A DNA stretch of 64,000 nucleotides, taken from contig JACPPB010000012.1 of the NCBI GenBank assembly GCA_016191205.1, forward strand, positions 185,693 through 249,692, given 5' to 3'. The DNA comes from Gammaproteobacteria bacterium (GTDB taxonomy: Bacteria; Pseudomonadota; Gammaproteobacteria; Pseudomonadales; Porticoccaceae). Below the pieces are notes generated by a model. The model was not told where the DNA came from, did no database searches, and worked only from the letters and a program-made list of their open reading frames with translations. Below are positions 1 through 8,118 of the stretch, piece after piece. How positions within the stretch are numbered: the first letter of the stretch is position 1; each line of letters starts with the position of its first letter. Both the position numbers and the translations under genes were made by a program.

Positions 1-424
1 CATCTGCTGCCCGGGCGGCGACTTCTGCTCGCTGGCCAACGCCAAATCCATTCCGATTGCCGAGGCGATCCAGCGCGAATTCGACGATCTCGACTATCTC
101 TACGATCTCGGCGATCTGACCCTGAACATCTCCGGCTGCATGAATGCCTGCGGCCATCACCATGTCGGCAACATCGGTATTCTCGGCGTCGACAAGAAAG
201 GCGAGGAGTTCTACCAGATCCAGATCGGCGGCGAAGCGGGCTCGCGCGCAGCACTCGGCCAGGTGCTCGGGCCGTCGTTTTACGCGCCGGAAGTGCCGCG
301 GGTGATCGCCCGCATTCTCGACGTCTATGTGCAGCGACGCCTTGAAGGCGAGACCTTTATCGAAACCTACCGTCGCGTCGGCGTGGAACCCTTCAAGGAC
401 AGTGTCTATGCCAAAGCTGCTTAA
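1..424 (+). CDS. cysI: Sulfite/nitrite reductase hemoprotein, C-terminal end (partial)
   Basis: Only the C-terminal 140 or so residues are present; the reading frame enters at base 2. Two cysteine clusters are visible: CCPGGDFC near the left edge, and SGCMNACGHHHVGNIG around positions 131-180. The C-x3-C arrangement in the second is the siroheme and [4Fe-4S] ligand signature of the nitrite/sulfite reductase family. The enzyme would reduce sulfite to sulfide in cysteine synthesis, using ferredoxin or NADPH. The following DUF934 gene overlaps its end, a pairing typical of assimilatory CysI in Pseudomonas-like bacteria, and this favours sulfite over nitrite as substrate. The N-terminal half lies outside the window, so that choice is not certain. 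Confidence 0.85.
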   Translation, partial: ICCPGGDFCSLANAKSIPIAEAIQREFDDLDYLYDLGDLTLNISGCMNACGHHHVGNIGILGVDKKGEEFYQIQIGGEAGSRAALGQVLGPSFYAPEVPRVIARILDVYVQRRLEGETFIETYRRVGVEPFKDSVYAKAA

Positions 425-878
425 GGCGGGGAGTTTCACCATCGACGCGTGGCGGCGGCTCGACGCCGATGCGGCGCGGATTGCAGATGGCGATGCCCTG
501 TTGTTTCCCCTGCCCGTCTGGCTGGCGCGTCGCGACGCCCTCCTCGCCCGCGACTCCAGCCACACTGGCATCTGGCTGAACGGCGACGAGGAGCCGGAGC
601 AGATCGCCGCGGACATCCACCGCTTCGGCTGCATCGCGGTCAACTTTCCCACGTTCATGGATGGACGCGGCTTTTCCTGCGGCCGCCTGCTGCGCGAGCG
701 CTACGGATTCCGCGGCGAGTTGCGCGCGGTCGGCGATATCTTTGTCGATCAACTGCATTTCCTGCGCCGCTGCGGATTCGATGCCTTCGAACTGCCGGAC
801 GACACCTCGCTCGACACCGCACGCAACTGTCTGGATGCCTTCAGCGTTCACTATCAGGCGGCCTGCAATCCCGCCTGA
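408..878 (+). CDS. DUF934 family protein, CysI partner
   Basis: A 156-residue soluble protein of the DUF934 family, recognised by its central GRGFSCGRLLRER stretch and the later GDIFVDQLHFLRRCGFDAFEL region. The chosen start (MPKLLKAG) lies 17 bases inside the end of the sulfite reductase gene, so the two are probably translationally coupled. The family sits next to assimilatory sulfite reductase in many proteobacteria and is often annotated as an oxidoreductase or CysX-like accessory protein. Its biochemical role is not established. A longer reading frame upstream is only a shadow of the cysI frame. Confidence 0.85.
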   Translation: MPKLLKAGSFTIDAWRRLDADAARIADGDALLFPLPVWLARRDALLARDSSHTGIWLNGDEEPEQIAADIHRFGCIAVNFPTFMDGRGFSCGRLLRERYGFRGELRAVGDIFVDQLHFLRRCGFDAFELPDDTSLDTARNCLDAFSVHYQAACNPA

Positions 879-922
879 TGGCGTCAATCGAGACCTCCTG
901 AACGCGGCGCCATTGCGGCACA

Positions 923-2122
923 ATGGCGGGATGCGAACCCGGTGATCCAGAGTTGAACGACGCGGTATTCCATTCCTTTTTTCTGATTTTCTGCGGTGCC
1001 GCAGTGCTGGCCACGGTCGCGCTCTACGGTCGCCAGCCGCTGCTGGTCGCCTATATCGCACTCGGCGCCCTGCTCGGCCCATCGGGCTTCGGGCTGACCC
1101 CCGACGTCGCGCTGATTACCGATATTTCCCATATCGGGATCATCTTCCTGCTGTTTCTGCTCGGCCTCGACATGCAGCCTGCCGCGCTGGTGCGGGTCTT
1201 CCGGCAGATTACCCATGTCGCCGTCATCAGCGCGCTGATCTTCGCGGCGGCGGGCTACGGCATCGCCCGCGCGTTTGGTTTCGCGCCCATCGAGGCGCTG
1301 ATCGTGGGCGCGGCCATGATGTTTTCCAGCACCATCATCGGGATCAAGCTGCTGCCGACCACGGTGCTGCATCACCGTCCCATCGGCGAGCTGATGGTGG
1401 GCATGCTGCTGTTGCAGGATTTTCTCGCGATCATCCTGCTGCTGGTGCTGGGTGGAATCGATGCCGGCGGAATCGACGCCGGTCGCATCGTCCGTACGCT
1501 GCTGGCCTTGCCGGTGGTGGCGGCGTGTTCGGCGCTGGCGGTGCGGTTCCTGATTCTGAAGCTCTTCGCGCGCTACGACCGCATGGCGGAGTACATGTTT
1601 CTGCTCGCCATCGGCTGGTGCCTGGGCGTCGCGGAGCTGTCCCATCAGTTCGGTTTGTCGCGCGAAATCGGCGCCTTTATCGCCGGCATCAGCATCGCCA
1701 CCAGCCCGATTTCCCAGCACATCGCGTTGTCACTGAAACCATTGCGGGATTTTTTCCTGGTGCTGTTTTTCTTCACCATCGGGGCGCGGTTCGATCTGGG
1801 TTTGTTACGCGAGATCGCCGTGCCGGCGCTGGTGCTCGGGGGCGGTATGCTGCTGCTCAAGCCCGTCACCTTTCGTTTTCTGCTGCGGGGGCGAGGCGAA
1901 CAGGCACGCAAGCTGGGCTGGGATCTGGGCTGCCGCCTGGGGCAGAGCAGTGAATTCTCGCTGCTGGTGGCTTATCTGGCCGCCAGTCTCGGCCTCATCG
2001 GCAACGCCGCCTCGCATCTGATCCAGGCGGCGACCATCCTGACTTTCCTGATTTCCAGCTACATCGTGGTACTCAATTTCCCCAATCCCATCGCGATTCG
2101 CGACGGGCTGCGGCGGGACTGA
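923..2122 (+). CDS. CPA2-family cation/proton antiporter (Kef-type)
   Basis: An integral membrane protein of about 399 residues with 11-13 hydrophobic segments along its whole length, matching the Na+/H+ or K+/H+ exchanger domain of the CPA2 family. Recognisable pieces are ALLGPSGFGL in the second helix and MMFSSTIIGIKLL followed by LLQDFLAIILL in the ion-path region. There is no C-terminal TrkA-N domain, so it is the short membrane-only form. It would exchange potassium or sodium for protons at the inner membrane. The ATG at 923 has no clear ribosome site; a TTG at 953 (LNDAVFHSF) preceded by GGTGA fits the family start better and may be the true one. The substrate ion cannot be told from sequence. 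Confidence 0.8.
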   Translation: MAGCEPGDPELNDAVFHSFFLIFCGAAVLATVALYGRQPLLVAYIALGALLGPSGFGLTPDVALITDISHIGIIFLLFLLGLDMQPAALVRVFRQITHVAVISALIFAAAGYGIARAFGFAPIEALIVGAAMMFSSTIIGIKLLPTTVLHHRPIGELMVGMLLLQDFLAIILLLVLGGIDAGGIDAGRIVRTLLALPVVAACSALAVRFLILKLFARYDRMAEYMFLLAIGWCLGVAELSHQFGLSREIGAFIAGISIATSPISQHIALSLKPLRDFFLVLFFFTIGARFDLGLLREIAVPALVLGGGMLLLKPVTFRFLLRGRGEQARKLGWDLGCRLGQSSEFSLLVAYLAASLGLIGNAASHLIQAATILTFLISSYIVVLNFPNPIAIRDGLRRD

Positions 2123-2144
2123 ACCGGCGGGAATCGGGGCGCCG

Positions 2145-3170
2145 CTATACCGGCAATTGCGGTTCGCGCGCGCCGTCCCACCAACTGCGCAGCCGCTGGG
2201 CGAGCCGCATTTCAACAGTCATCCCCAGTCGCTCCAGCAGCGTTTTGTCGGTGACATAGCTGAGCTCGTAGATATCCGCCGTCGCCAGTTGAGCATTGAG
2301 GTATTCGTCGCTGGTTGCCAGTTTGTCTACCAAGCCCAGTGCCAGCGCCTGGGTACCGAACCAGACTTCGCCAGTGGCGATCGTTTTGATGTCGAGCTGC
2401 GGCCGGTGTGCGGCGACATGATCCTTGAACAATTGGTGGGTGGCGTCGAGATCGCGCTGGAATTTCTCGCGTCCCGCCGGCGCGTTTTCGCCCAGCACCG
2501 TGAGCGTGCGTTTGTATTCGCCGGCGGTAAGCAACTCGACGTCGATGTCGTGGCGCTTGAGCAGACGGTGGACGTTGGGGATCTGCGCCATGACGCCAAT
2601 CGAGCCCAGCACCGCGAAGGGCGCGGCGAGGATGTTACCGGCGACACAGGCCATCATGTAGCCGCCACTGGCCGCTACCTTGTCCACGCATACCGTGAGC
2701 GGAATGCCGGCCTTGACGATGCGATCCAGTTGGCTCGCCGCCAGCCCGTAGGCATGCACCATTCCGCCGCCACTTTCGAGCCGCACGACGATTTCGTCGC
2801 CGGAGCGGGCGCGCAACAAGGCAGCGGTAATTTCCTCGCGCAACCGGTCGACCGCGGAGGCTCGCAGATCGCCGTGAAAATCGAGCACGAAGATCCGGCG
2901 CCGGCTGTCATCGGACGGTTTTTCATGCTTCCGCGAACGGCGCAGTGCGCGCTTGATGGATTTGCGCGCCTTCGGCGGCGCCAGGGCCAGATCCAGGGTA
3001 TCGCCCAGATCCTCTACCCTGGCATTGAAGTCGCGCACCTCAAGCCGCCCCTCTTCCCGAACACGCGATTTGCGCGCAAAAGCTGCCACGGCCCCCAGCA
3101 ACGCCGCAAAAGCCAGCAGTAGGGTCAGTGCCTTTGCCAAAAACAGGAGATATTCCGCTGCCAGTCCCAC
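2145..3170 (-). CDS. sohB: Inner-membrane protease SohB (S49 family)
   Basis: 341 residues, the usual SohB length. An N-terminal membrane helix (about residues 5-30) is followed by a charged linker and a single S49 signal-peptide-peptidase-like domain. The probable nucleophile is the serine of VAASGGYMMA, and the general-base lysine lies in GEYKRT, the Ser-Lys dyad of the family. SohB is a periplasm-facing inner-membrane protease thought to help clear membrane proteins or leftover signal peptides. The gene converges on the upstream antiporter, with its stop 22 bases from the antiporter stop. Family assignment is secure; the in vivo substrates are unknown. Confidence 0.88.
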   Translation of the reverse strand: MGLAAEYLLFLAKALTLLLAFAALLGAVAAFARKSRVREEGRLEVRDFNARVEDLGDTLDLALAPPKARKSIKRALRRSRKHEKPSDDSRRRIFVLDFHGDLRASAVDRLREEITAALLRARSGDEIVVRLESGGGMVHAYGLAASQLDRIVKAGIPLTVCVDKVAASGGYMMACVAGNILAAPFAVLGSIGVMAQIPNVHRLLKRHDIDVELLTAGEYKRTLTVLGENAPAGREKFQRDLDATHQLFKDHVAAHRPQLDIKTIATGEVWFGTQALALGLVDKLATSDEYLNAQLATADIYELSYVTDKTLLERLGMTVEMRLAQRLRSWWDGAREPQLPV

Positions 3171-3192
3171 GCTTTATCCTCGCTCAATGCTC

Positions 3193-3234
3193 GCTATCCG
3201 CTATCCGCTATCCGCTATCCGTTGTCCGTTGTCC
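3193..3234. repeat. 7-bp tandem repeat, six copies
   Basis: Four perfect copies of GCTATCC are followed by two of GTTGTCC, a strict 7-bp period. The array covers the stop codon and last codons of the hypothetical gene read leftward from 3862. Because seven is not a multiple of three, each gain or loss of a copy would change the C-terminal reading frame of that protein. Confidence 0.85.
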
Positions 3235-3862
3235 GTAACCGACCCTCGGCATCGATTCGAATTTCATACTTCGCGCCATCCCGTACCGGAAGACTGCCTG
3301 TCGCCGTCTCGGTGACCCGAACCAGGCCCCGCAACCTCGGCACCCGCGCAAGCCAGTACCAGACGTCGAGCAAACTGTCGGAGCCACCTACAGCCACCGT
3401 GTCATATCCCTGCAGTGCGTCGCCGGATTGCGCACGCGCGGCATAAAAATGTCGACTCCGATACAAGTTGACGGGACACAGCGGCGCCAGGCAGCGGATG
3501 GTCTGTATATCAAGAATCCAGTGGTTCCCGCTCAATGTCACATCGCGCTCCAGACCGCCGGACATTGCGATATGTGCTCGGTAGCCATCCGGGACGTGGT
3601 CAACCATGCCCGGATTGGCGGCCTGCCGTTCGATGTCGACCGTGGCGATCACGGCGCCCGGGGCGAGACTCCGGTAACGCCCGAAATCCGCAGCGGCAAG
3701 CAGACTCAGGGCGCCTGCCGTCGCTACGCCGATCCATCCGACCGCCCACGCCAATGCCCGCAAACAGCCTTGCCGGCATAGCATTCTGAAGGAAACCAAT
3801 GCCAACACCACCCCCAAGCCGCTCAGCAGCCATTGGGGAAAATTGATGGATATGGCGTTCAA
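3215..3862 (-). CDS. Conserved membrane protein of unknown function
   Basis: A 215-residue protein with two predicted membrane helices near the N terminus (roughly residues 10-27 and 35-57), followed by a soluble region of about 150 residues. I do not recognise a named domain. The soluble part has three cysteines in a CLAPLC context, which could form a disulfide if it faces the periplasm. The last few residues (TTDNG) and the TAG stop are encoded inside a 7-bp tandem repeat, so the C-terminal end may vary between strains. It lies between sohB and the fimL fragments on the same strand, with no evidence of a shared function. Confidence 0.6.
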   Translation of the reverse strand: MNAISINFPQWLLSGLGVVLALVSFRMLCRQGCLRALAWAVGWIGVATAGALSLLAAADFGRYRSLAPGAVIATVDIERQAANPGMVDHVPDGYRAHIAMSGGLERDVTLSGNHWILDIQTIRCLAPLCPVNLYRSRHFYAARAQSGDALQGYDTVAVGGSDSLLDVWYWLARVPRLRGLVRVTETATGSLPVRDGAKYEIRIDAEGRLRTTDNG

Positions 3863-3905
3863 CCAGCCTGCCGGCGGCCTGTGAACAACGCCGCCGACGG
3901 CGGCG

Positions 3906-5150
3906 TCAAAGACTCAAGGCGGACACGCATTCACGTGCCATTCGCAGCGCTTCGCCGCTCTCTCCCGCGCCGAAACGGATCGCATTCAGATGGATTTCAA
4001 GGCTGATCACCATGTCGGCGAAATGCTCGATATTGCGCGCGATGTTGCCGGAACAAGGCGCGGGCTGGTGACGGATCGTCCGCAGAAACTCCCAGGCGCG
4101 AACAAAAATGGCTTCCAGGGTGGAGTCGTCAAGCATAACCGCACAGCCCTTGAGAACGATGAAATTTGCTTCGAGCTCCTCCCAACCGTCGTCGGTAAGT
4201 ACGCCGTCCTGGAGCAGTTCGAACGATTCCTTGACTTCGAGCAGCACGGTGCTGGCACCGGCCACGACGCCATTGCGGGCAGTTTTCAGCAGACTCGTCT
4301 GGAGGATCTGGGCAAGCGGCCGATTGCTCCAGGCGGCAAGGTCATCACGATTCGGATTGGTGCCGGCAAAATCCACGATCGCGCAATCGAGATAGAGGAT
4401 AGAATCGGCGTACTCCTGCAACTCTTCTGCGGTGGGCGATCGCGCCTGCTCGCACGTCTGCTGCAAGGTATCGCCATGCCGCTGAAAGCGCATCACCAGA
4501 TTCTCAAGGCCGAGTTCGTGGGCGCTGCGCGCTACTGCGACACAATCCTGCTGCATGCCCCGCACCAAGGTTGCGGGCAACAGATCGTCTTCCTGTGAAA
4601 GATCGAGCGCGCTTCGCAGCCGGACCATATGCGCGGCCAATTCATCGAGCGGCCAGGCAGCCAAACCACCGTCGCGGCCAAATACTTTGACGCGAATCGC
4701 TTCCAGTTCGGCATCATCGAAATCCAGCTTGGGCACGGGCAGCCAGTCTCCGCGGCTGGCCTGGCCCCTCGACAAGGATAACAGCGCTAGGAAAGCACGC
4801 CAAAGTCCTTCCGGGTAGGGGTTTCCGGTGGAACCGGCGCGGATGCCGGCAAGCGAACGCAACTGCTTTTCCACGGCAGCGAGCAGGCGGGTACGATCCG
4901 GTCGGAGCAGCAAGGTTCCATTCGCAAAGTTGCCGAGCACCAACTGCAACGCGGCCCAGTAATTTCGCTCGGATTCGGCGTCTGCCAGCTGCTCCAGCCG
5001 CGCCACGCTGCGCATCAGAATTTCGTATCCCTTGGTGCGATTTACTCCCTTCAACACGCTCACCAGCCCCAGTTGATACAGGTGCAGGATGCGCTTGAGG
5101 TCGTCCGCCGCAGGGTGCGCAAGGCGGTAATCTCGGGGATCAACAGGCAA
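3906..5150 (-). CDS. fimL: FimL-like protein, C-terminal part (frameshifted gene)
   Basis: A 414-codon frame opening at a TTG. It is helix-rich and matches the region after the first domain of FimL, the ChpA-N-terminal-like scaffold that raises cAMP and supports type IV pilus twitching in Pseudomonas. The assignment rests on the overall character and on context: dnaQ, rnhA, a methyltransferase and mltD follow, as they do near fimL in Pseudomonas aeruginosa. The frame overlaps the upstream fragment by 91 bases in another register, and joining the two gives about 520-540 residues, close to FimL length. It has no obvious ribosome site of its own, so it is best read as the second half of a broken gene. 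A sequencing indel would look the same. Confidence 0.6.
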   Translation of the reverse strand: MPVDPRDYRLAHPAADDLKRILHLYQLGLVSVLKGVNRTKGYEILMRSVARLEQLADAESERNYWAALQLVLGNFANGTLLLRPDRTRLLAAVEKQLRSLAGIRAGSTGNPYPEGLWRAFLALLSLSRGQASRGDWLPVPKLDFDDAELEAIRVKVFGRDGGLAAWPLDELAAHMVRLRSALDLSQEDDLLPATLVRGMQQDCVAVARSAHELGLENLVMRFQRHGDTLQQTCEQARSPTAEELQEYADSILYLDCAIVDFAGTNPNRDDLAAWSNRPLAQILQTSLLKTARNGVVAGASTVLLEVKESFELLQDGVLTDDGWEELEANFIVLKGCAVMLDDSTLEAIFVRAWEFLRTIRHQPAPCSGNIARNIEHFADMVISLEIHLNAIRFGAGESGEALRMARECVSALSL

Positions 5151-5479
5151 GGGTTATCGCGGCGACTGCGCACCAGATAGTCCAGCAGCCTGGGGATCAC
5201 GACGAGCGCTTCACCGAGCACCCGTCGCAGATCATCCCAGGACACCGCCCCCGCCTGCGCGTCCTCCACTGCCGCCAGGGTTTCTTCGAGCAGCAAACGC
5301 AGTCCGTTGAGTTCGCAGATCGCGACGCCACCCCAGAGGTCGCGCGTCAGCGCCACAAAATCTTCCGCGCTGCTGGCGTCGAGTTGTGCAACGGCCTCGA
5401 TCACGCGCTCAGCAGCGCGTTTAAGCTCGCCGCCACTGAGATCAACTACCTCGGAATGGAGTTTTTCAATCGCTGACAT
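5060..5479 (-). CDS. fimL: FimL-like protein, N-terminal part (frameshifted gene)
   Basis: A 139-codon frame starting MSAIEKLHSEVV. Its first 115 or so residues form a four-helix, histidine-phosphotransfer-like domain without a phospho-acceptor histidine motif, as in FimL and the N-terminal part of ChpA. The stretch LLIPEITALR matches the conserved end of that first domain. After this the frame loses sense (a serine/cysteine/tryptophan-rich tail) while the good sequence continues in the overlapping frame that opens at 5150. The shift therefore falls inside 5060-5150. Whether it is a real mutation or a one-base assembly error cannot be decided here. Confidence 0.6.
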   Translation of the reverse strand: MSAIEKLHSEVVDLSGGELKRAAERVIEAVAQLDASSAEDFVALTRDLWGGVAICELNGLRLLLEETLAAVEDAQAGAVSWDDLRRVLGEALVVIPRLLDYLVRSRRDNPCLLIPEITALRTLRRTTSSASCTCINWGW

Positions 5480-5679
5480 CTGGTTTGCCGGGTTCGAGAT
5501 TTCCTGCCTAACCTATCAGAAGATAACATGAGGCTCCATGAAAACCTTGTGTCGGGGAGCGGACCCTCTGTGTAATCCGCTAGCCAGGTCACAGCGCCGA
5601 CGCAGCGTTGCACGAAAAACGGCGCGCCCTCCATTGCCGCGTCCTTGCCAGGCGCAAGGACCTCCAATGCGGCCATTGG

Positions 5680-6429
5680 TCACCGCGGCGAGCCAGGATC
5701 AGTGTGCAATGGCATCGATGGCGTCTCAGGCCACAGGGCGCAGGCTTTGTGGGCGCGTGCGACGGTGACGAGCTTCAGGCGATGAGCCTCAAGTTCCAGC
5801 GTCGAAGCACCGATGACACGCAAGGGAGGGCGGGTTTGTGCCAGCTTGCGGTGTCCGGACACACCGGACGTCTGCGTGGCAGCACTACTGCTGTCGAAGC
5901 TCAGCGCAACCTGGCCGCCCGTCATGGCCAGAAAAACGTTGGCCAGCAGCTCGGCATCAAGTAACGCCCCGTGCAGTTCCCGGTAGCTATTGTCGATGCC
6001 ATGACGCTTGCACAGTGCGTCGAGATTGTTCTTTTGCCCCGGATGCAGTCCACGCGCCATTTGTAACGTGTCGATGACCGTGCGCCCTTGCTGCAGGGGC
6101 GCGTGCCCACTTCCCGCAAGCTCCAGTTCGCGGTTCAGAAAACCCAGGTCGAACAGCGCGTTGTGGATGATCAGGTCGGCGGTCCCGAGAAACTCCAGCA
6201 ACTCGGCGACAATTTGCGCAAATCGGGGTTTGCCGACCAGATCGGCGGCGCTGATCCCGTGAACGCTCTCGGCCCCGGCGTCGATGGCCCGCTCGGGATC
6301 GAGATAGTGATGAAAGTGACGGCCAGTCAGCTGACGATTGATCAGTTCCACGCAGCCAATCTCGATGATGCGATGGCCTTGATCGACCTCGAGGCCGGTG
6401 GTCTCGGTATCCAGTACGATCTGCCTCAC
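5680..6429 (-). CDS. dnaQ: DNA polymerase III epsilon subunit (proofreading exonuclease)
   Basis: 249 residues. The DEDDh exonuclease motifs are clear: DTETTGL at residues 7-13 (Exo I), the NALFDLGFLN region (Exo II), and HGALLDAELL (Exo III with the catalytic histidine and aspartate). The protein removes mismatched bases as part of the replicative polymerase core. The start is GTG, placed directly after the rnhA stop with no gap; the GGAGG in the last codons of rnhA serves as its ribosome site, so dnaQ is probably translationally coupled to rnhA. In E. coli the two genes are divergent, but a same-strand rnhA-dnaQ pair is the Pseudomonas arrangement. Confidence 0.97.
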   Translation of the reverse strand: MRQIVLDTETTGLEVDQGHRIIEIGCVELINRQLTGRHFHHYLDPERAIDAGAESVHGISAADLVGKPRFAQIVAELLEFLGTADLIIHNALFDLGFLNRELELAGSGHAPLQQGRTVIDTLQMARGLHPGQKNNLDALCKRHGIDNSYRELHGALLDAELLANVFLAMTGGQVALSFDSSSAATQTSGVSGHRKLAQTRPPLRVIGASTLELEAHRLKLVTVARAHKACALWPETPSMPLHTDPGSPR

Positions 6430-6879
6430 TCAGTCCTCCAGTTCATCAATGCCGCGATTGGCCATGGCGTCGGCCAGCTCATTCTCCCGGTGTCCGGTGT
6501 GTCCTCTGACCCAACACCAGGTAATTTGATGACGGGCCGCCTCGGCATCGAGCCGATGCCATAGGTCCTGATTCTTGACCGGCGCTTTGCTGGCCGTGCG
6601 CCAGCCGCGCGCCTTCCAGCCCGCGAGCCACTTGGTAATGCCCTGGCGCACATATTCGGAGTCGGTCGTCAGGGTCACCTGGCAGGGCTCCTTGAGCGCG
6701 GCCAGTCCTTCAATGGCTGCCTGCAACTCCATCCGATTATTGGTTGTATGCCTTTCCGCGCCATGAAGGGTCCGTTCGCGGCCGCCGTAACGCAGCAGCA
6801 CTCCCCAACCGCCAGGACCGGGATTGCCGCGGCAGGCACCATCGGTGAATATCTCGACGCGCTTGCTGCCGCCGGTCAT
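6430..6879 (-). CDS. rnhA: Ribonuclease HI
   Basis: 149 residues, the usual length. The catalytic carboxylates are visible: aspartate in [15 protein letters not shown], glutamate in [13 protein letters not shown], aspartate in [11 protein letters not shown], and the final aspartate in [10 protein letters not shown]. The enzyme cleaves RNA in RNA-DNA hybrids, removing primers and R-loops. The start MTGGSK overlaps the end of the methyltransferase gene in an ATGA and fits the family start; a longer upstream reading frame is the shadow of that gene. It directly precedes dnaQ. Confidence 0.97.
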   Translation of the reverse strand: MTGGSKRVEIFTDGACRGNPGPGGWGVLLRYGGRERTLHGAERHTTNNRMELQAAIEGLAALKEPCQVTLTTDSEYVRQGITKWLAGWKARGWRTASKAPVKNQDLWHRLDAEAARHQITWCWVRGHTGHRENELADAMANRGIDELED

Positions 6880-7688
6880 CGGCGTCTGCGCCCACAGTGG
6901 GCACCATTGCCCGGCGCTTCCGCCGCACGCGTGCGATTCAATGCGGCTCCCATGCTGGTGAGGCGCCGCGGCAACCAGGGGAGATTCGAATGCGGCTGTA
7001 ACGGAATGGCCCGTTTGTACGCCGTCAACACATAAAAAGTATCCGGCCCGCTGAGTGACAAGCGTTGGAGGGCCCTCTTGGGCAACTTCGTCAACCGACA
7101 CCAGGATGCCGCGCCGGATCGACTGACCTCCGACTCGGAATCAAGTCCAAAACCCAGCAAAACCAGCCAATCGCAGACTCGGGAGGAGCGCAGGCTGTTG
7201 TGGCGCCACACTCCCGCCGCGTACCACGGGGCGAGCAGCCACTTGCCCAGACCCAGCAACGAATACGGATTGAACCCGATCAGGACGATACGGCCACCGG
7301 GCCGGATTATTCGCGCCGCCTCAGCCAGAACCCGTTGCGGCTGCTGGCAAAAATCCAGCGCATGATGGAGGACGACCACGTCGAAGGTATCCGAAGGCAA
7401 CGGCAGCGCATCAAAGCCGCTCACCGCGTCAACCCCCGTGTCGGTCTCCTGGACGAAGGTGAACCGGCACGGCTGCGCAAAACAGTCGGCAACTCCATGG
7501 CGCGGAGACACGCCGAGGTGGGCCAGGCGGAAACCGGGCGGCACGGATAGACCCCGGCAAAGACTTCGTTGAGCCTCAAGGATGCGCCGACCCGCGGGCG
7601 CGTCGAACCACCGCAACATTGCCGCCTGGCTAGCCGGGGCAGCCGCCACGCAATAGCGGCTGGCGATGAAATTGGTCAGTCGCGCCAT
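6876..7688 (-). CDS. SAM-dependent methyltransferase (class I)
   Basis: 270 residues from the ATG at 7688, which fits the Pseudomonas homologue found in the same rnhA-adjacent position. A type 11 methyltransferase core is present: the acidic [20 protein letters not shown] stretch is motif III/post-II, and [21 protein letters not shown] is the conserved motif before the substrate-facing loop. The first glycine-rich SAM loop is degenerate. The C-terminal region after residue 225 is basic. The substrate is unknown. The stop overlaps the rnhA start by four bases, so the three genes form an operon. In Pseudomonas a gloB gene separates this gene from mltD; here it is absent. Confidence 0.85.
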   Translation of the reverse strand: MARLTNFIASRYCVAAAPASQAAMLRWFDAPAGRRILEAQRSLCRGLSVPPGFRLAHLGVSPRHGVADCFAQPCRFTFVQETDTGVDAVSGFDALPLPSDTFDVVVLHHALDFCQQPQRVLAEAARIIRPGGRIVLIGFNPYSLLGLGKWLLAPWYAAGVWRHNSLRSSRVCDWLVLLGFGLDSESEVSRSGAASWCRLTKLPKRALQRLSLSGPDTFYVLTAYKRAIPLQPHSNLPWLPRRLTSMGAALNRTRAAEAPGNGAHCGRRRR

Positions 7689-8118
7689 ATTGGGCCAACC
7701 CTGCAAATGGGGGTTCGAAAGGGGCAATCTGCCATCATCGCCGTCATCTCCTCGCCTGCCTCTGAAAACCCGGCCGGTCCCGGAACTCGCAATTGACGAC
7801 CGGGCCTCCCACCATGGCGTTGGCGCGCGGCGATTTGCGACCCGGCGCGCCAACCGTTAGACTCCGGACCGGCAGCCCGGAACAGGTAGCGGGATTCTAC
7901 CCGCGTTTGCCATTGGGCCCCGACACTCGGCCGCCAAGTCTACCAAGCGGACAACGCTTTATATTTGACGGCTCGCAAAACCAGCAGTTACCGAATACCC
8001 CTGGATCGCCGCACCGATTGCGGAGCAACTGAGAACACAGCTACTGCCCGGAATGGCGGGAAGGATACCTTGGCAGGAAGCTGACCAGTTGGCGGTGATC
8101 ACGAGAGAACTCCCAGCG
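7689..8118. other. Divergent intergenic region, 430 bp
   Basis: Non-coding stretch between the methyltransferase operon (leftward) and mltD (rightward), so it must hold both promoters. An AT-rich patch around 7960-7975 with a TTGACG hexamer could belong to the mltD promoter, but no convincing -10 box lies at the right distance. The region is where gloB sits in Pseudomonas; I see no remnant of it. Confidence 0.5.

Noticed and set aside
393..1082. 229-codon minus-strand frame over the DUF934 gene
   Set aside because: Arginine/alanine-rich shadow of two well-supported plus-strand genes.
3193..3234. Short tandem repeats as a CRISPR-like array
   Set aside because: Units are seven bases with no spacers; no cas gene is present.
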